Origin: Bemisia tabaci
Lineage: Eukaryota; Arthropoda; Insecta; Hemiptera; Aleyrodidae
Direction: 5' to 3'
Assembly (NCBI RefSeq): GCF_918797505.1
Contig: NC_092801.1
Span: 23,312,116 to 23,376,115 of the forward strand
DNA: 64,000 nt
Made by a program: the position numbers and the translations under genes. Below, piece by piece: positions 53,782-63,678 of the stretch (within the stretch, counting starts at the first letter, position 1; every line of letters starts with the position of its first letter). The notes beneath the pieces were generated by a model. It had not been told where the DNA came from, made no database searches, and worked only from the letters and a program-made list of their open reading frames with translations.

Positions 53782-54222
53782 CACTGAAAAAAAAAAAACA
53801 GAATCTTAAATTTACCGCCAAGAAGTATTTTTTCTTAAATCAAGAATGTTGCTGCTTAATATACACTGGAAAAAAACACATTGGATGCACAGTCCATGAC
53901 TCTTAAAAACATCGACAAGAAAATATACTCTTGATTCAATCGGATTTTTGCTTAATTCAAAAGGAAATCCGCTCAAATTAAGAGGCATGGTTCTTGATTT
54001 AAGCAAAAATCCGATTGAATCAAGAGTATTTTTTCTTGTCGATGTTTTTAAGAGTCTGGGCTGTAGAGCCAATGTGTTTTTTTCCCAGTTTAAACTACTT
54101 TTTGCCTAATCCAAGCACTATTTTGCTAGTATCTAGAAAAATTCAGCTTAAATCAGGACCAACAATTTTTGGCGGCAAATTCAAGAATAATCATGCTTGA
54201 GCCAAGCACATTTTTTTCAGTG
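53782..54222. mobile_element. CACTG-ended element T, split by C6
   Basis: CACTGAAAAAAAAAAAACAG to CACATTTTTTTCAGTG, flanked by CA/CA (2-base TSD). Arms CCGCCAAGAAGTA... and TTTTTGGCGGCAAATTC pair. C6 is inserted near the middle. Confidence 0.85.
53864..54090. mobile_element. MITE family C (C6), inserted in T
   Basis: CACTGGAAAAAAACACATTG to GTTTTTTTCCCAGT, flanked by TA/TA. The last G has changed to T. Confidence 0.9.
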
Positions 54223-54259
54223 CAAGATTGTTTTAAAAAAAGAGGGGGTGCAAATTATT

Positions 54260-54700
54260 CCTTTCGAAAAAATTGACCCTCGTCAAAATTCAGAAAACTA
54301 ACGGTTTTCCCGAAAATTAGTGGGGCCGTAGCTACGACGGGGGAAGGGGAAAATTTTGAAAAAAAGAAGAAGAGAGAGACAGAGAGAAAACTATACGCAG
54401 GAAAACTATATTATTTCGATCCGAAGAATACGCTCCTGTAACTCAGCACTAGAAAAAACACATTGGATCCAGAGTTCAGACTCTTAAAAACATCAACAAG
54501 AAAAAGTACTCCTGATCAAATCAGAATCTAGCTTAAATCAAGAACCAAGCCTCTTAATTTAAGCTGAATTCATTTTGATTCAAACAAAAATCTGATTGAA
54601 TCAAGAGTATTTTTTCTTGTCAATGTTTTCAAGAGTCTGGACTCTAGATCCAATGTGTTTTATTTCCAGTGAGTTGTATTATTTTGAGACACCTTGTCAT
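54260..54700. mobile_element. degenerate Z copy containing C7
   Basis: AAAATTCAGAAAACTAACGG, GGGGCCGTAGCTACGACGGG and AGAATACGCTCCTGTAAC follow the right half of Z. C7 interrupts it. Ends are not preserved. Confidence 0.6.
54447..54671. mobile_element. MITE family C (C7)
   Basis: CACTAGAAAAAACACATTGG to TGTTTTATTTCCAGTG, flanked by AG/AG (2-base TSD). Confidence 0.92.
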
Positions 54701-54728
54701 CTGTGTAGTCAGACAGTTTAAAAATTAT

Positions 54729-54873
54729 TTGGACTTCATTGTGTAAAAAAACAGAAACCATTATCTCTGACTCGTGTACAGAAGCATCTATCTGCATGGG
54801 GAAACTTAGAACACATACGCTGTTCCTAAAATGAGCCGAAAATAGCAGTTTCTCATCACAAAATGGTGTCCAT
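54729..54873. mobile_element. MITE family L (L10), degenerate
   Basis: TTGGACTTCATTGTGTAAAA with TCTGCATGGGGAAACTTAGA centre and CACAAAATGGTGTCCA end. Confidence 0.7.
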
Positions 54874-55079
54874 TTTTATCCGAGTCTGCACAAAAACTTC
54901 CATCGTTAAGATCAAGTTACGTGGTTTTGAAGTTTGCCCATCAAGTGGATCTCTGCGTATGATGAGGAAGGATGACCACATATTTATCGGCGATTATTGA
55001 AGCGGCTCATATGGTTGATGATCACTCACCGAGCTTCCACCATTTCCGCCAGGAAGCTGGATGCATGCAGAGCAGTTGC

Positions 55080-55350
55080 AAGGCGTAACTCGACCATCGA
55101 TATTATCCCATTTAAAACTATGGCGAAGAATCGATTATTAAAATGTTCGTTGCAACACCTCGATAATAATCGATCCATTTCCGTAGGTTTAATGGCAAGG
55201 TGTGAATTGTCGACAATCGATACTATTCCATTCAAATTTATGACAAAGAATCGATCATTAAACTTTTCGTTGCAAAACCTCGCCAGTAATCGATACATTT
55301 CCGTAGGTTTAAATGGCAAATCAATCGATTCATCGAACGGCACGTCACGC
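55080..55350. mobile_element. double family D element
   Basis: Two D-like units in series: GAATCGATTATTAAAATGTT...CCGTAGGTTTAATGGCA and GAATCGATCATTAAACTTTT...CCGTAGGTTTAAATGGCA. The central hairpin is degraded (GTTCGTTGCAACACC). Looks like internal duplication of D. Confidence 0.75.
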
Positions 55351-55599
55351 GATCGATGCAGGGCCGAACCGCAGGACAGCGGACAGCGATGATTGTAGCG
55401 CATCGTCGTGTAATTGATGTGCCACCCACAAATATGCTCTAATGAACACTGACAACAAGTTCGCGCTATCCAATCGCTTCACAATTAAATTAAATCCGCC
55501 ATCTGTTGCCATGTTGTCATCTATGGGCACTCTGTCGCGTTATTCTGATTTCTTTTGTTTCCCAGTGGGCTTTGAGCACTTATGTAGGGAGAGCTCTGA
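55351..55599. other. no recognised feature
   Basis: GC-richer. Short overlapping frames without motifs. Confidence 0.35.
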
Positions 55600-55769
55600 C
55601 ACGTCGGTATGTATTTTTGAGGTTAGGTTATGGAGCTGTTAGAGCCCTTGAGGGCAGCCAACCTGAGAATTCAAAGTATTCAGAGTGATTTATTATTACT
55701 ATTGTTGCCTCAATTGATGGCTTTAAATGGGGGAAATATCGCGATTACCGATCATTTGCGCCTCGCCAC
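55600..55769. mobile_element. H fragment followed by half D
   Basis: GAGGTTAGGTTATGGAGCTG and ACCTGAGAATTCAAAGTATT match H near 19565-19625. TTTAAATGGGGGAAATATCG to GCGCCTCGCCAC is a D right arm, its last bases displaced by CC. Confidence 0.7.
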
Positions 55770-56577
55770 CAGGGCCGGATTCACATACTTGCCGCTCATG
55801 GGCCGCTTTTATTTTGCCGCCCCCTTCTTACTCGTTTTGAAAAATCATAACGAAAACCATCAAGTGAACGTGCCGGAGGGGAAAGGGGTGCATAAGACGC
55901 GTTTACTCGTGTTGGACACATTTTTTGCGAAAGCCCTGTCAACACTACTAGTGAAAGTTCGTGGAACTTTGCGCGAAAGTTAAATTCCATGAGCCTACCT
56001 CTGTGTAGACAAGGCCTTCAATTTATAATAAATGAACAAAAATATTATGGAAGAACAAACATAAATGTGGTTTAATAATTTTAACTTCCGCCACCGCGCC
56101 GCGGTGACCGCACTGTGTTTGGCGCAATGCGTGAAGTATTCATGCAGTCTTGTAGGCGCTATGCGTTTCACGCTGACTGCACTGCCTTTGACGCAATGCG
56201 TGAAGTATTCATGCAGTCTTGTAGGCGCTAATATGTGTTAAATGCCGTCCATCACGCCGAGGAAGGGCTTCTCCTATTCATCTCAAGTCCTCATCGTCAT
56301 TGCTCTCTGCGCGGCGCCGCTCCAGCCCAAATTGCGTGTTCGGTTTCTCTCTTAACTCGACCTAATGAAGGTGCTGTCTCTTGTATCACCGAAAAACGAC
56401 AAAATTATAAATTACTCAGAAAATGAGAGATTTTGTTGCCTTTTCTCGTCTGTAACTTTTTTTTCCTCGAATCCGATTTTTTTATACGTACATATAAAAT
56501 AAATGCAAAGTTTGCCGCCCCCTGAATTTGCCTCCATGGGCCGCGGCCCATGTAGCCACCCCCTAAATCCGGCCCTG
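55770..56577. mobile_element. hAT-like element CC, inserted in D
   Basis: CAGGGCCGGATTCACATACT and the inverse ACCCCCTAAATCCGGCCCTG, with GGGCCGC subterminal arms. CTCGCCAC/CTCGCCAT flanks (7 of 8). 808 bases carrying a 69-base minisatellite. A 117-codon frame at 55630-55983 starts outside and has no transposase motif. Confidence 0.9.
56108..56245 (+). repeat. 69-base minisatellite, 2 units, inside CC
   Basis: GCGCAATGCGTGAAGTATTC and TTGTAGGCGCT recur at a 69-base period, the same unit as at 30048 and (inverted) 10868. Confidence 0.9.
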
Positions 56578-57765
56578 CTCGCCATCATCACTAATAATTT
56601 GCAGGGCTGTGTTCTGTGCTACCATTTTTGCCTCGTTAGATTAATAAGCTGAAAAATACAATTCTGATTTTATGTTTGAAGAATGCTAAGACTTTTTCTC
56701 TCATAAACAAGGAGAAAAGTATGAGTCATTTGTTTCATACACAGAAAAGGGAAGCGAGTAAATTTCATTTCATCAGAACTGAGTAATGGGTATGATTTAT
56801 GCCTCGAAAGATTAGTTTTATGGCGAAACTTTTTTATTGCCGAGTATTTTTTCATGCTTGCCACGTATATGAAAATTAGAATAAACTTTGGAGGGCTCTC
56901 TCGATACGCCTGGAAAATTTTCTGAAAGTTTTTCTGCGGAGTTCAACAAAAGACAAATGAAAAATTATTCGTGGGTTAAGCGCGAACATTCCCAGCCAAA
57001 ATTGAGTCAGGGACACAACTTTAAGTCTATAAATTTATTCGTAAGCCTAGCTAGCTTGTGAGCAAGGAGGAAACAATTCTGGGTTAAATTTCATCGCGAA
57101 CTCCATTAATTTATCAGTCATCTATACTTTCACACTAATAAAAATATTTGTGTCCTTGTGTTACTTTTGGTTAAGTTAGGTAGCGAAACACCAACCAACG
57201 CAAATTATGCGATGATTTTTATATTTGTACAGTTTACTGTGAATTTAGCGGAGAAAACATTTCCAACACAGCAGAGTATGGTAAAATCTACCATGTTTTT
57301 TTTTTTCAGTGTCGGCAAAATTGTTAGGCGTGTCGTTAGGCGTCGTTTTGTTAATTTTTTTTCACACGCTGGCAACAACGGTGCTCATACTGAAAAAGCG
57401 GCCATTAGGTCTTTTACCCGTCGTCAACGAACGTAATGCGAGCTAATTCACGCATCCCGCGGCGAAATGGATTGGCCCGCCATAAGACACCCCCCCCCCC
57501 CCCCTTGCTATCTAACCACCAACAATACCCTCTTTGAAATAAGCAACGCAATGGAGTGATACATAGCTTTTATAAAACATGGCAAAAAGTGATCTTGCTT
57601 TTTAAAAAAGAACATCTATACAGTTACTTTCATCTCCAACAAATGTTGTACTCAAACCTGAATAAAAAGTAAAATACCCATAAAATCCAGAGCTGGGTCT
57701 ATGTAAGTCAGAGTTTATGACCACTCATCTGCCTACAATTACGCGGAATTCAATGAGCTTCGCGA
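56578..57765. other. gene-free stretch
   Basis: Near 57281-57311, GGTAAAATCTACCATG then oligo-T and TTCAGTG resembles a lone right end of S. A 15-base poly-C lies at 57490-57504. No exon recognised. Confidence 0.4.
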
Positions 57766-57929
57766 TAGTGGCTAGGCATGAATGGTCGATCATCGTTATT
57801 TCCCCATTTGAAGCTATGGTAAAGAATCGATTATTACGGTGTTCGTTGTGAACACCCTGTTTATCGATCCTTTTTCATTGGTTTGAAAGGCAGATCAATC
57901 GATACATCGCAAAGTACGTCACGCCATTG
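57766..57929. mobile_element. hAT-like MITE family D (D11)
   Basis: TAGTGGCTAGGCATGAATGG to AAAGTACGTCACGCCATTG. Core GGTGTTCGTTGTGAACACC. Confidence 0.85.
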
Positions 57930-58146
57930 TGATTTAATAGCCCGCACTGAAAATTATCCTTCTCTGCGCCATAAAACCAAGGCAAACTTTTTTACAAATT
58001 AAAATTAATACTAAGCGCTAGCCTTATAGATTGTTGAAAAAGCTGTGTACGGGTTGTGGTTTGCTACGATCAATCGCACGAAATGCAGAGTTGCCAACCT
58101 AATAATAAACTCAACCACAATAAGGGCCCTTCAAATAATAGGAGCT

Positions 58147-58310
58147 CCATGACGAGACGTTAATGATCGATTATTGATATTTCTCCGTTTTTAGCTGTGC
58201 TAAATGATCGATTATTGAAGTTTTCGTTGCCAACACCCTGTTTATTGATCCTCTCCCATAGGTTTAAATCGAAGATCAATCGATGTTTAACAAAACATGC
58301 CAAGTCCCTG
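58147..58310. mobile_element. hAT-like MITE family D (D12), diverged
   Basis: GACGAGACGTTAATGATCGA to AAACATGCCAAGTCCCTG. Flanks TAGGAGCT/TAGGAGCC agree at 7 of 8 positions. Confidence 0.82.
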
Positions 58311-58362
58311 TAGGAGCCTTTCAAGGAACTATTATTAGGCCCTTAAATGAGGAAGCAGTACT

Positions 58363-58615
58363 CTGCCGTGCTTAGGAAAAACGCCGTATGAACCTTCAGG
58401 CGTTGCCAAATTTCCGTTCTTAAACCACGAATTTTTCGGGAAACTTTGTAAATATTTTGCTTCCAATGTTTAGATAATTTTCCTCGTAATTTTACCTAAA
58501 GTTCTTGAAAATTTATCGGAAAAATACTCATAACTTTCCTCAAAAATAAACATTTCATCGAAGGAAATCTGGCAACTCTCGAGCGTTCATACGGCGTTTC
58601 TCCTCAGCACGGCAG
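58363..58615. mobile_element. MITE family F (F6)
   Basis: CTGCCGTGCTTAGGAAAAAC to CTCCTCAGCACGGCAG. Flanks TACT/TATT (3 of 4). Confidence 0.9.
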
Positions 58616-59120
58616 TATTGCCAACGCACAGAATCGCCGATCGAGCTCGATTCAGGGCTTCAATTCAAGTCACGTCCACGGGGGTGACATTCTTAGGAAT
58701 CGTTTAAATTTATCGAAACGCAAATAGAGTGCTTAAATTCGTTGACGAGCGAAAAAAACTCGCGTCTCCCCCGAACCTCTCAATCTCCAGGTTTCATTTC
58801 CTCGCTACTCTGACTTAAAGCCGTATCACTACCTACCCTTACGAGCCCTAGAAAGCATGGAATTATATGGGTAACAGGGCTCGTGTTGAAAAAGAGATAC
58901 GACCTTACGTCGGAGGAGCGACGTTTTCGCTGTTCGGGGCTCTTTGACAAAGCTCGGTGCTGACACCTCCTCCGCGGAGATAAATTCCCTGAAAAATTGT
59001 CTGTCAAACTTACATAATAGCTTTATTTCTCCTCTCCCGGAAAAGGGGGCAACGCTCATCGGTCTCAATGCCTGAGTTTACCTTCCGGATAAATTATTTC
59101 CTGCCTCCATTTTTCATTTT
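58616..59120. other. gene-free stretch
   Basis: Includes a short ACGAGCCCTA/GGGCTCGT inverted motif at 58837-58885. Nothing else recognised. Confidence 0.35.
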
Positions 59121-59480
59121 ATTGGTTTTGGACTCCAGTTTCGAGGCGTCAATGATCGACTATCGATATTTCCCCATTTGAAGCTGTGGCAAAGAATCGA
59201 TTGTGAATGTTCGTGTAGCGAACAATCTGACTATCGATCTTTTTTTATAGGTTTAAATGGCAGATCTATCGAACGCCACCCACTGTGGATTACCTATCTT
59301 ATTGGTTTTGGATTCCAGTTTCGAGGCGTCGATGATCGACTATCGATATTTCCCCATTTGAAGTTGTAGCAAAGAATCGATTATTAATGTTCGCGTAGCG
59401 AACAACCTGACTATCGAGCTTTTTTTATAGGTTCAAATGGCAGATCAATCGAACATCGCAAAACCCGCCAAGCCGCTGTG
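59121..59480 (+). repeat. tandem duplication of a D-containing unit (180 bases)
   Basis: ATTGGTTTTGGA(C/T)TCCAGTT at 59121 and 59301. Each unit contains a D element with core GTTCG(T/C)GTAGCGAAC, and ACTGTGGATT or GCTGTGGATT closes each. High identity means the duplication post-dates the D insertion. Confidence 0.88.
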
Positions 59481-59771
59481 GATTTCTTGGCCGGGAAAAG
59501 TATTTCTGTCGCGGCTGCTTTTTCGGTGTAAGCGAAGGCGAATTCGAGCTTATCAACAGGAATCAGCTTCAAGTTTCCAGCAAATTGAGGAGAAACGCGA
59601 TTCTAACTTTACACCAAATGTTTAACAAGCCATGTGGTGGCGAGTGAGATTACTTCTTAGGGGCTGTCTAGAATTTTCCTGCTGCCATTGGCCGACATGT
59701 CTAAATTTTAAAACTGTTGGTACTCGGAAATTATCGTTGGTGAAACTGTTTAAGGGCTGAAACGTCTACCT
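59481..59771. other. no recognised feature
   Basis: Nothing recognised. Confidence 0.35.
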
Positions 59772-59913
59772 ACCATTGGTTTCCTTGTGAAATTTACTTC
59801 TAGAGGCACCCCTTGAAATTGAGATGTGACGAATTACACATCAAAATTTTCAGTTTTAGTTGAAACTTTCATGTCCGACCTCTCTGATTGCCTCTATCCT
59901 TTGTGCGGCGCAC
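59772..59913. mobile_element. repeat family I (I5), inverted partial
   Basis: ACCATTGGTTTCCTTGTGAA to TTTCATGTCCGACCTCTCTG reads as the inverse of I and faces I6 head to head. Confidence 0.7.
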
Positions 59914-60302
59914 AGTAGATCGGGTCAATTGGACGAATTTCTATCAAACGGACCTAAGCGCCATATGGTGGGGAAGGTACAGGGGGGCTTGGATTGGCGG
60001 CGGAATCGGGCGTCCGGCTTATTCCATCCTATACTCGCAATGCTTTTCCATGGCACTTAGTTCCGTTTGACAGAAATACGTCCAATCAGAGAGGTTAGAC
60101 ATGCAATTGTTGACTAAAACTGCAAATTATTATGTTCGTTTCATCTCATTTTAAATTTTAAGGCATGCCTCTAGAAGAAAATTTCACGACGAAACCAATG
60201 GAACCACTTTTAGAACCTCAATGTCGTGAATAAACGGAGTTAAAAGAGTTGAAAGTTTCCAAATGTTGTCCGACCTCTCCTATTGCCTCGATCCACCGTG
60301 CG
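59911..60302. mobile_element. repeat family I (I6) split by A7
   Basis: CACAGTAGATCGGGTCAAT, then after A7 CAGAGAGGTTAGACATGC to TTGCCTCGATCCACCGTGCG. Confidence 0.82.
59930..60084. mobile_element. MITE family A variant (A7), inserted in I6
   Basis: TGGACGAATTTCTATCAAAC to TTTGACAGAAATACGTCCA, AT at both sides. The centre GGCGGCGGAATCGGGCGTCC is shared with A3. Confidence 0.9.
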
Positions 60303-60710
60303 GCGCCCGACTCTTCTCGAAGTTGCAGAGTGACTGTCGCTCTTTTTGCGGATCATTCAAAGGAGATAGGCGTTTTTGGAGTCGTTATAGATGGACGTCA
60401 CGGGTCTGGCAGTTGGTTCCAGCTGACGGAAGCGCTGCAAAAACGGGGAGACGGTTGCCTTTGGAGCGTGCGGATTTCAGCCCCGCTCCGATTAAAGGCA
60501 GAAGCGACTAAATCATTTTAACTAAGTTATAAACAAAAGAAAACTTGCCGGGTTAAAACGCATTACTCGGCCCCGGTCTCGGCACCCGGCATGCCATGTC
60601 GACTTCCCCCCCCCCCCGTCGGCCCGGTCCGCCCGCCTTAATTATACGCCCACTGTTTCGACTTTTCCGACACGGAACGCCAAGTTGTCAAATTTCTCCT
60701 GATGATGGAC
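60303..60710. other. GC-richer stretch
   Basis: A 90-codon frame overlaps an 82-codon frame at 60249-60521; neither has a motif and both begin in repeat I. A 12-base poly-C lies at 60606-60617. Confidence 0.4.
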
Positions 60711-60810
60711 CGCTCGGATAGCTACACTGAAAAAAGCTGCAGGCTATATAGACATACCGTCCACTCCGGGTTCAGAGGCTGGAAGTTCCGGGTGCTGGAG
60801 TCGTAGCGTA

Positions 60811-61036
60811 CACTGGAAAAAAACACATTGGATCTAGAGTCCAGACTCTTAAAAACATCGACAAGAAAAAGTACTCTTGATTCAATCTGATTTTTGCCTA
60901 AATCAAGAACCAAGCCTCTTAAATTGAGCGGATTTCCTTTTGATTTAAGCTTAAATTTGATTGAATCAAGAGTATTTTTTCTTGTCAATATTTTCAAGAG
61001 TCTGGAATCTAGATCTAATGTACTTTTTTTCCAGTG
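60811..61036. mobile_element. MITE family C (C8)
   Basis: CACTGGAAAAAAACACATTG to TACTTTTTTTCCAGTG. Confidence 0.9.
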
Positions 61037-61150
61037 CAGATAATGCGCTCGGATAACTACACTGAAAAAAAGCTACGGGCTATACATATAGACATACCGT
61101 CCAATCCGGGTTCAGAGGCTGGAAGTTCCGAGTGCTGGAGTCGTAGCTTA

Positions 61151-61378
61151 CTCTGGAATTAGAACACATTGGATCTAGAGTCCAGGCTCTTAAAAACGTC
61201 GACAAGAAAAAATACTCTTAATTCAATCGGAATCTAGCTTAAATCAAGAACCAAGCCTCTTATTTTGAGCGGGTTTCCTTTTGATCTAAGCTTTAATCTG
61301 ATTGAATCAAGAGTAGTTTTTCTTGTCCATGTTTTCAAGAGTCTGGACTCTAGATTCAATGTGTTTTTATTTCCAATG
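61151..61378. mobile_element. MITE family C (C9)
   Basis: CTCTGGAATTAGAACACATT to GTGTTTTTATTTCCAATG. Both tips are mutated. Confidence 0.88.
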
Positions 61379-61494
61379 TGGATTGCTCCGCGTGCTATGC
61401 TCAGTAATTCCGACCTCAGAGCCCGGAACGTGGACGGTATGTCTAAATAGCCCGTAAGTACGGCTTCCACGGCCAGAGTTTTTTTTTCAGTGTA

Positions 61495-61724
61495 TCGTCT
61501 TTCGCCTTAATGTGGCTGTAAGAGACGTTGGGTAATCGAAACAATCAAGAAACTCAAAACCGCCATTTCAGGCTCTGTTTGTATGTTAAAAAACAAAACC
61601 TTGGCTAATTTTATACAGTAATTTTCAGAGTGCAAATCACAACATCTTTCACAAAAAATATAAGTTTCAACAGTTACATACATATTTTAAATTTATCAAA
61701 AAATTGAGGTTTGATAACAGGAAT
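61495..61724. other. no recognised feature
   Basis: AT-rich spacer. Confidence 0.35.
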
Positions 61725-62107
61725 TGGACGTAATTCTACCAAAGAGACCTATGTGGAGGTGAGAAATGTGGGGTGTGCTCGTTAGTTCTCTTTGCGTAAG
61801 AGTGAATGGGAATAATTGTGCGCCAGTGACGTCAGCGGCAATGAGAGTGCGCACTCTAACGACGGGGAGATGGTCGTCGGGGCGCTTTAACTCGTGAGCC
61901 CTGTGCACAAGGCTCTCTTGCCATGCCCGCGGCTCATGAGTTCCGCATTCAGTTGCACATAGGTCTGTTTGATAGAATGCAACATCCCGCTTTTCCAATT
62001 CTTCAAAAGGAACCACGCCCACTTTTACATTGCTTCTTATGCAGCTTCGACGAGCACACCCCATATTTCTCACCCGCACATAGGTCTGTTTGGTAGAAAT
62101 ACGTCCA
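61725..62107. mobile_element. long family A variant, complete
   Basis: TGGACGTAATTCTACCAAAG to GTTTGGTAGAAATACGTCCA, with AT/AT flanks. A second internal GTTTGATAGAATGC arm. The interior has CTCGTGAGCCCTGTGCACAA. The split copy is at 33752. A 127-codon frame here is repeat-derived. Confidence 0.85.
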
Positions 62108-62627
62108 ATTGATAGCAGGATCTTTCTCTTGGATTACTTTAATGATGCATGCGCGCATTGCAATTCTGTATTTTTTTAAATTTTGAATGGGCCTGTTGCA
62201 AGATACGGGGATTTGGGAATTGATATATTTAAGTCCAATCGAAAATTTCACGAAAAGAACGATGGTACTATTGAAAAGTCTTGAACTCACCTCTACACTT
62301 CGAAAGAAGCTGTTTTAGAAACTGACCCATTCAAAACCATCACTTTTACGCGAGAATGGGCCCGGCACATTCGTGACGTCACAGTACCAGATCTGGACGA
62401 GTGTATACCGAATCCATTCCCGCGCAAAAACGATCGTTTTGAAAATACGGATTTTGGAGCGGGTTTAAGTCGCTGTTTTGGAGGTTTCTGGTGGTCGGAA
62501 AACTGCGAAAAAATTCCTGTTACACCAGGATCCTTAGTTCTTTCGATACAAGCAATAAAAAAATTAAGCCAACCGCCCTTTTTATCATTTTTCGTAATGT
62601 TTCTCACCTGATTTTCCCACTGTGGAA
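62108..62627. other. gene-free stretch
   Basis: A 114-codon minus-strand frame (62293-62637) starts inside C10 and shows no domain. GC-richer patch at 62340-62480 without identified repeat partner. Confidence 0.35.
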
Positions 62628-62844
62628 AAAAAAACACATTGGATCTAGAGTCCAGACTCTTAAAAACATCGACAAGAAAAAGTACTCTTGATTCAATTAG
62701 AATCTAGTTTAAATCAAGAACCAAGCCTCTTAATTTGAGCGGATTTCCTTTTGATTTAAGCAAAAATCCGATTGAATCAAAAGTACTTTTTCTTGTCAAT
62801 GTTTTCAAGAGTCTGGACTCTAGATCCAATGTGTTTTTTTTCCC
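62628..62844. mobile_element. MITE family C (C10)
   Basis: CACTGTGGAAAAAAAAACAC to CCAATGTGTTTTTTTTCCC. Right tip fused to the next copy. Confidence 0.88.
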
Positions 62845-63049
62845 TTGGTGTTTTAGACTCTTAAAAACATCGAAAAGAAAAAGTACTCTTGATTCAATTA
62901 GAATCTAGTTTAAATCAAGAACCAAGCCTCTTAATTTGAGCGGATTTCCTTTTGATATAAGCAAAAATCCGATTGAATCAAAAGTACTTTTTCTTGTCAA
63001 TGTTTTCAAGAGTCTGGACTCTAGATCCAATGTGTTATTTTTTCCAGTG
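62845..63049. mobile_element. MITE family C (C11), tandem duplicate of C10
   Basis: Joins at GGTGTTTTAGACTCTTAAAA and continues to TTTTTTCCAGTG. Period 201 with very few differences from C10. GGTGTTTTAG reappears beyond the right end at about 63072. Confidence 0.88.
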
Positions 63050-63678
63050 CACCATTTTCCTTTCTCCCCTCGGTGTTTTAGTCTCAAAATATCCCGAAAC
63101 TTTGCAGCAGGAATGGGTGTATTTCCCGATGAACGTTATCTGTATCCCAAAAGGCAACGATGCATGTAAGGCAGCGTTGCAGAGGCCCGCCAAGCGTGAA
63201 GTCGAGAAAATTAAGTGTTAGTCGGAGATTTGATCTTATTCACGGCTACATCTGAATCCGAACTTTCCGGCGAAAGTTCTCGTTTGCATTTAAACCAACT
63301 TCGAACCGGCGAATTTATATCACGCCACGCTAGCTAGGTGCCTCGGATAAAAGGAATTATCCGATGAACACTTAATCTGCTCGTTGATGGGGCTTTGATC
63401 ACGGTGATAGCGGCGTAAAATTCTCCAATTTCATTTTGAAGTTCCAGCTAGTCAAAGTGATCGGCTCTCACTTTACCACCGGGGATGCGATTCGAAACTT
63501 CGGTGGAATTCCTCCCCTCGCAGTGAGGAATTCATTAATGTAACGATCCTTTCAGAACTCCTTCTGAAGATTCGTGGATGAATGTGGGGTTTTAATTTCC
63601 ACTTCGTCTTAAGATAAGATTTCTTACGGATGCCTTTCTTGCCATTGCAGCAATGCAAATGGGTGAAATGAGGACTGC
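63050..63678. other. gene-free stretch
   Basis: Nothing recognised beyond short frames. Confidence 0.35.

Larger units (their letters stand above)
60711..61492. mobile_element. element U with C insert, tandemly duplicated (335 bases)
   Basis: CGCTCGGATA...TACACTGAAAAAA recurs at 60711 and 61046. Each unit has ACATACCGTCCA, GGTTCAGAGGCTGGAAGTTC, then a C element. Only the second unit has the U right arm (TCAGAGCCCGGAACGTGGAC, GGTATGTCTA) and the TTTTTTTCAGTG tip, with TA/TA flanks at 61058-61059 and 61493-61494. Confidence 0.85.

Noticed and set aside
61696..62079. A 127-codon minus-strand gene
   Set aside because: Entirely inside the long A variant; the related copy at 33752 does not keep the frame.
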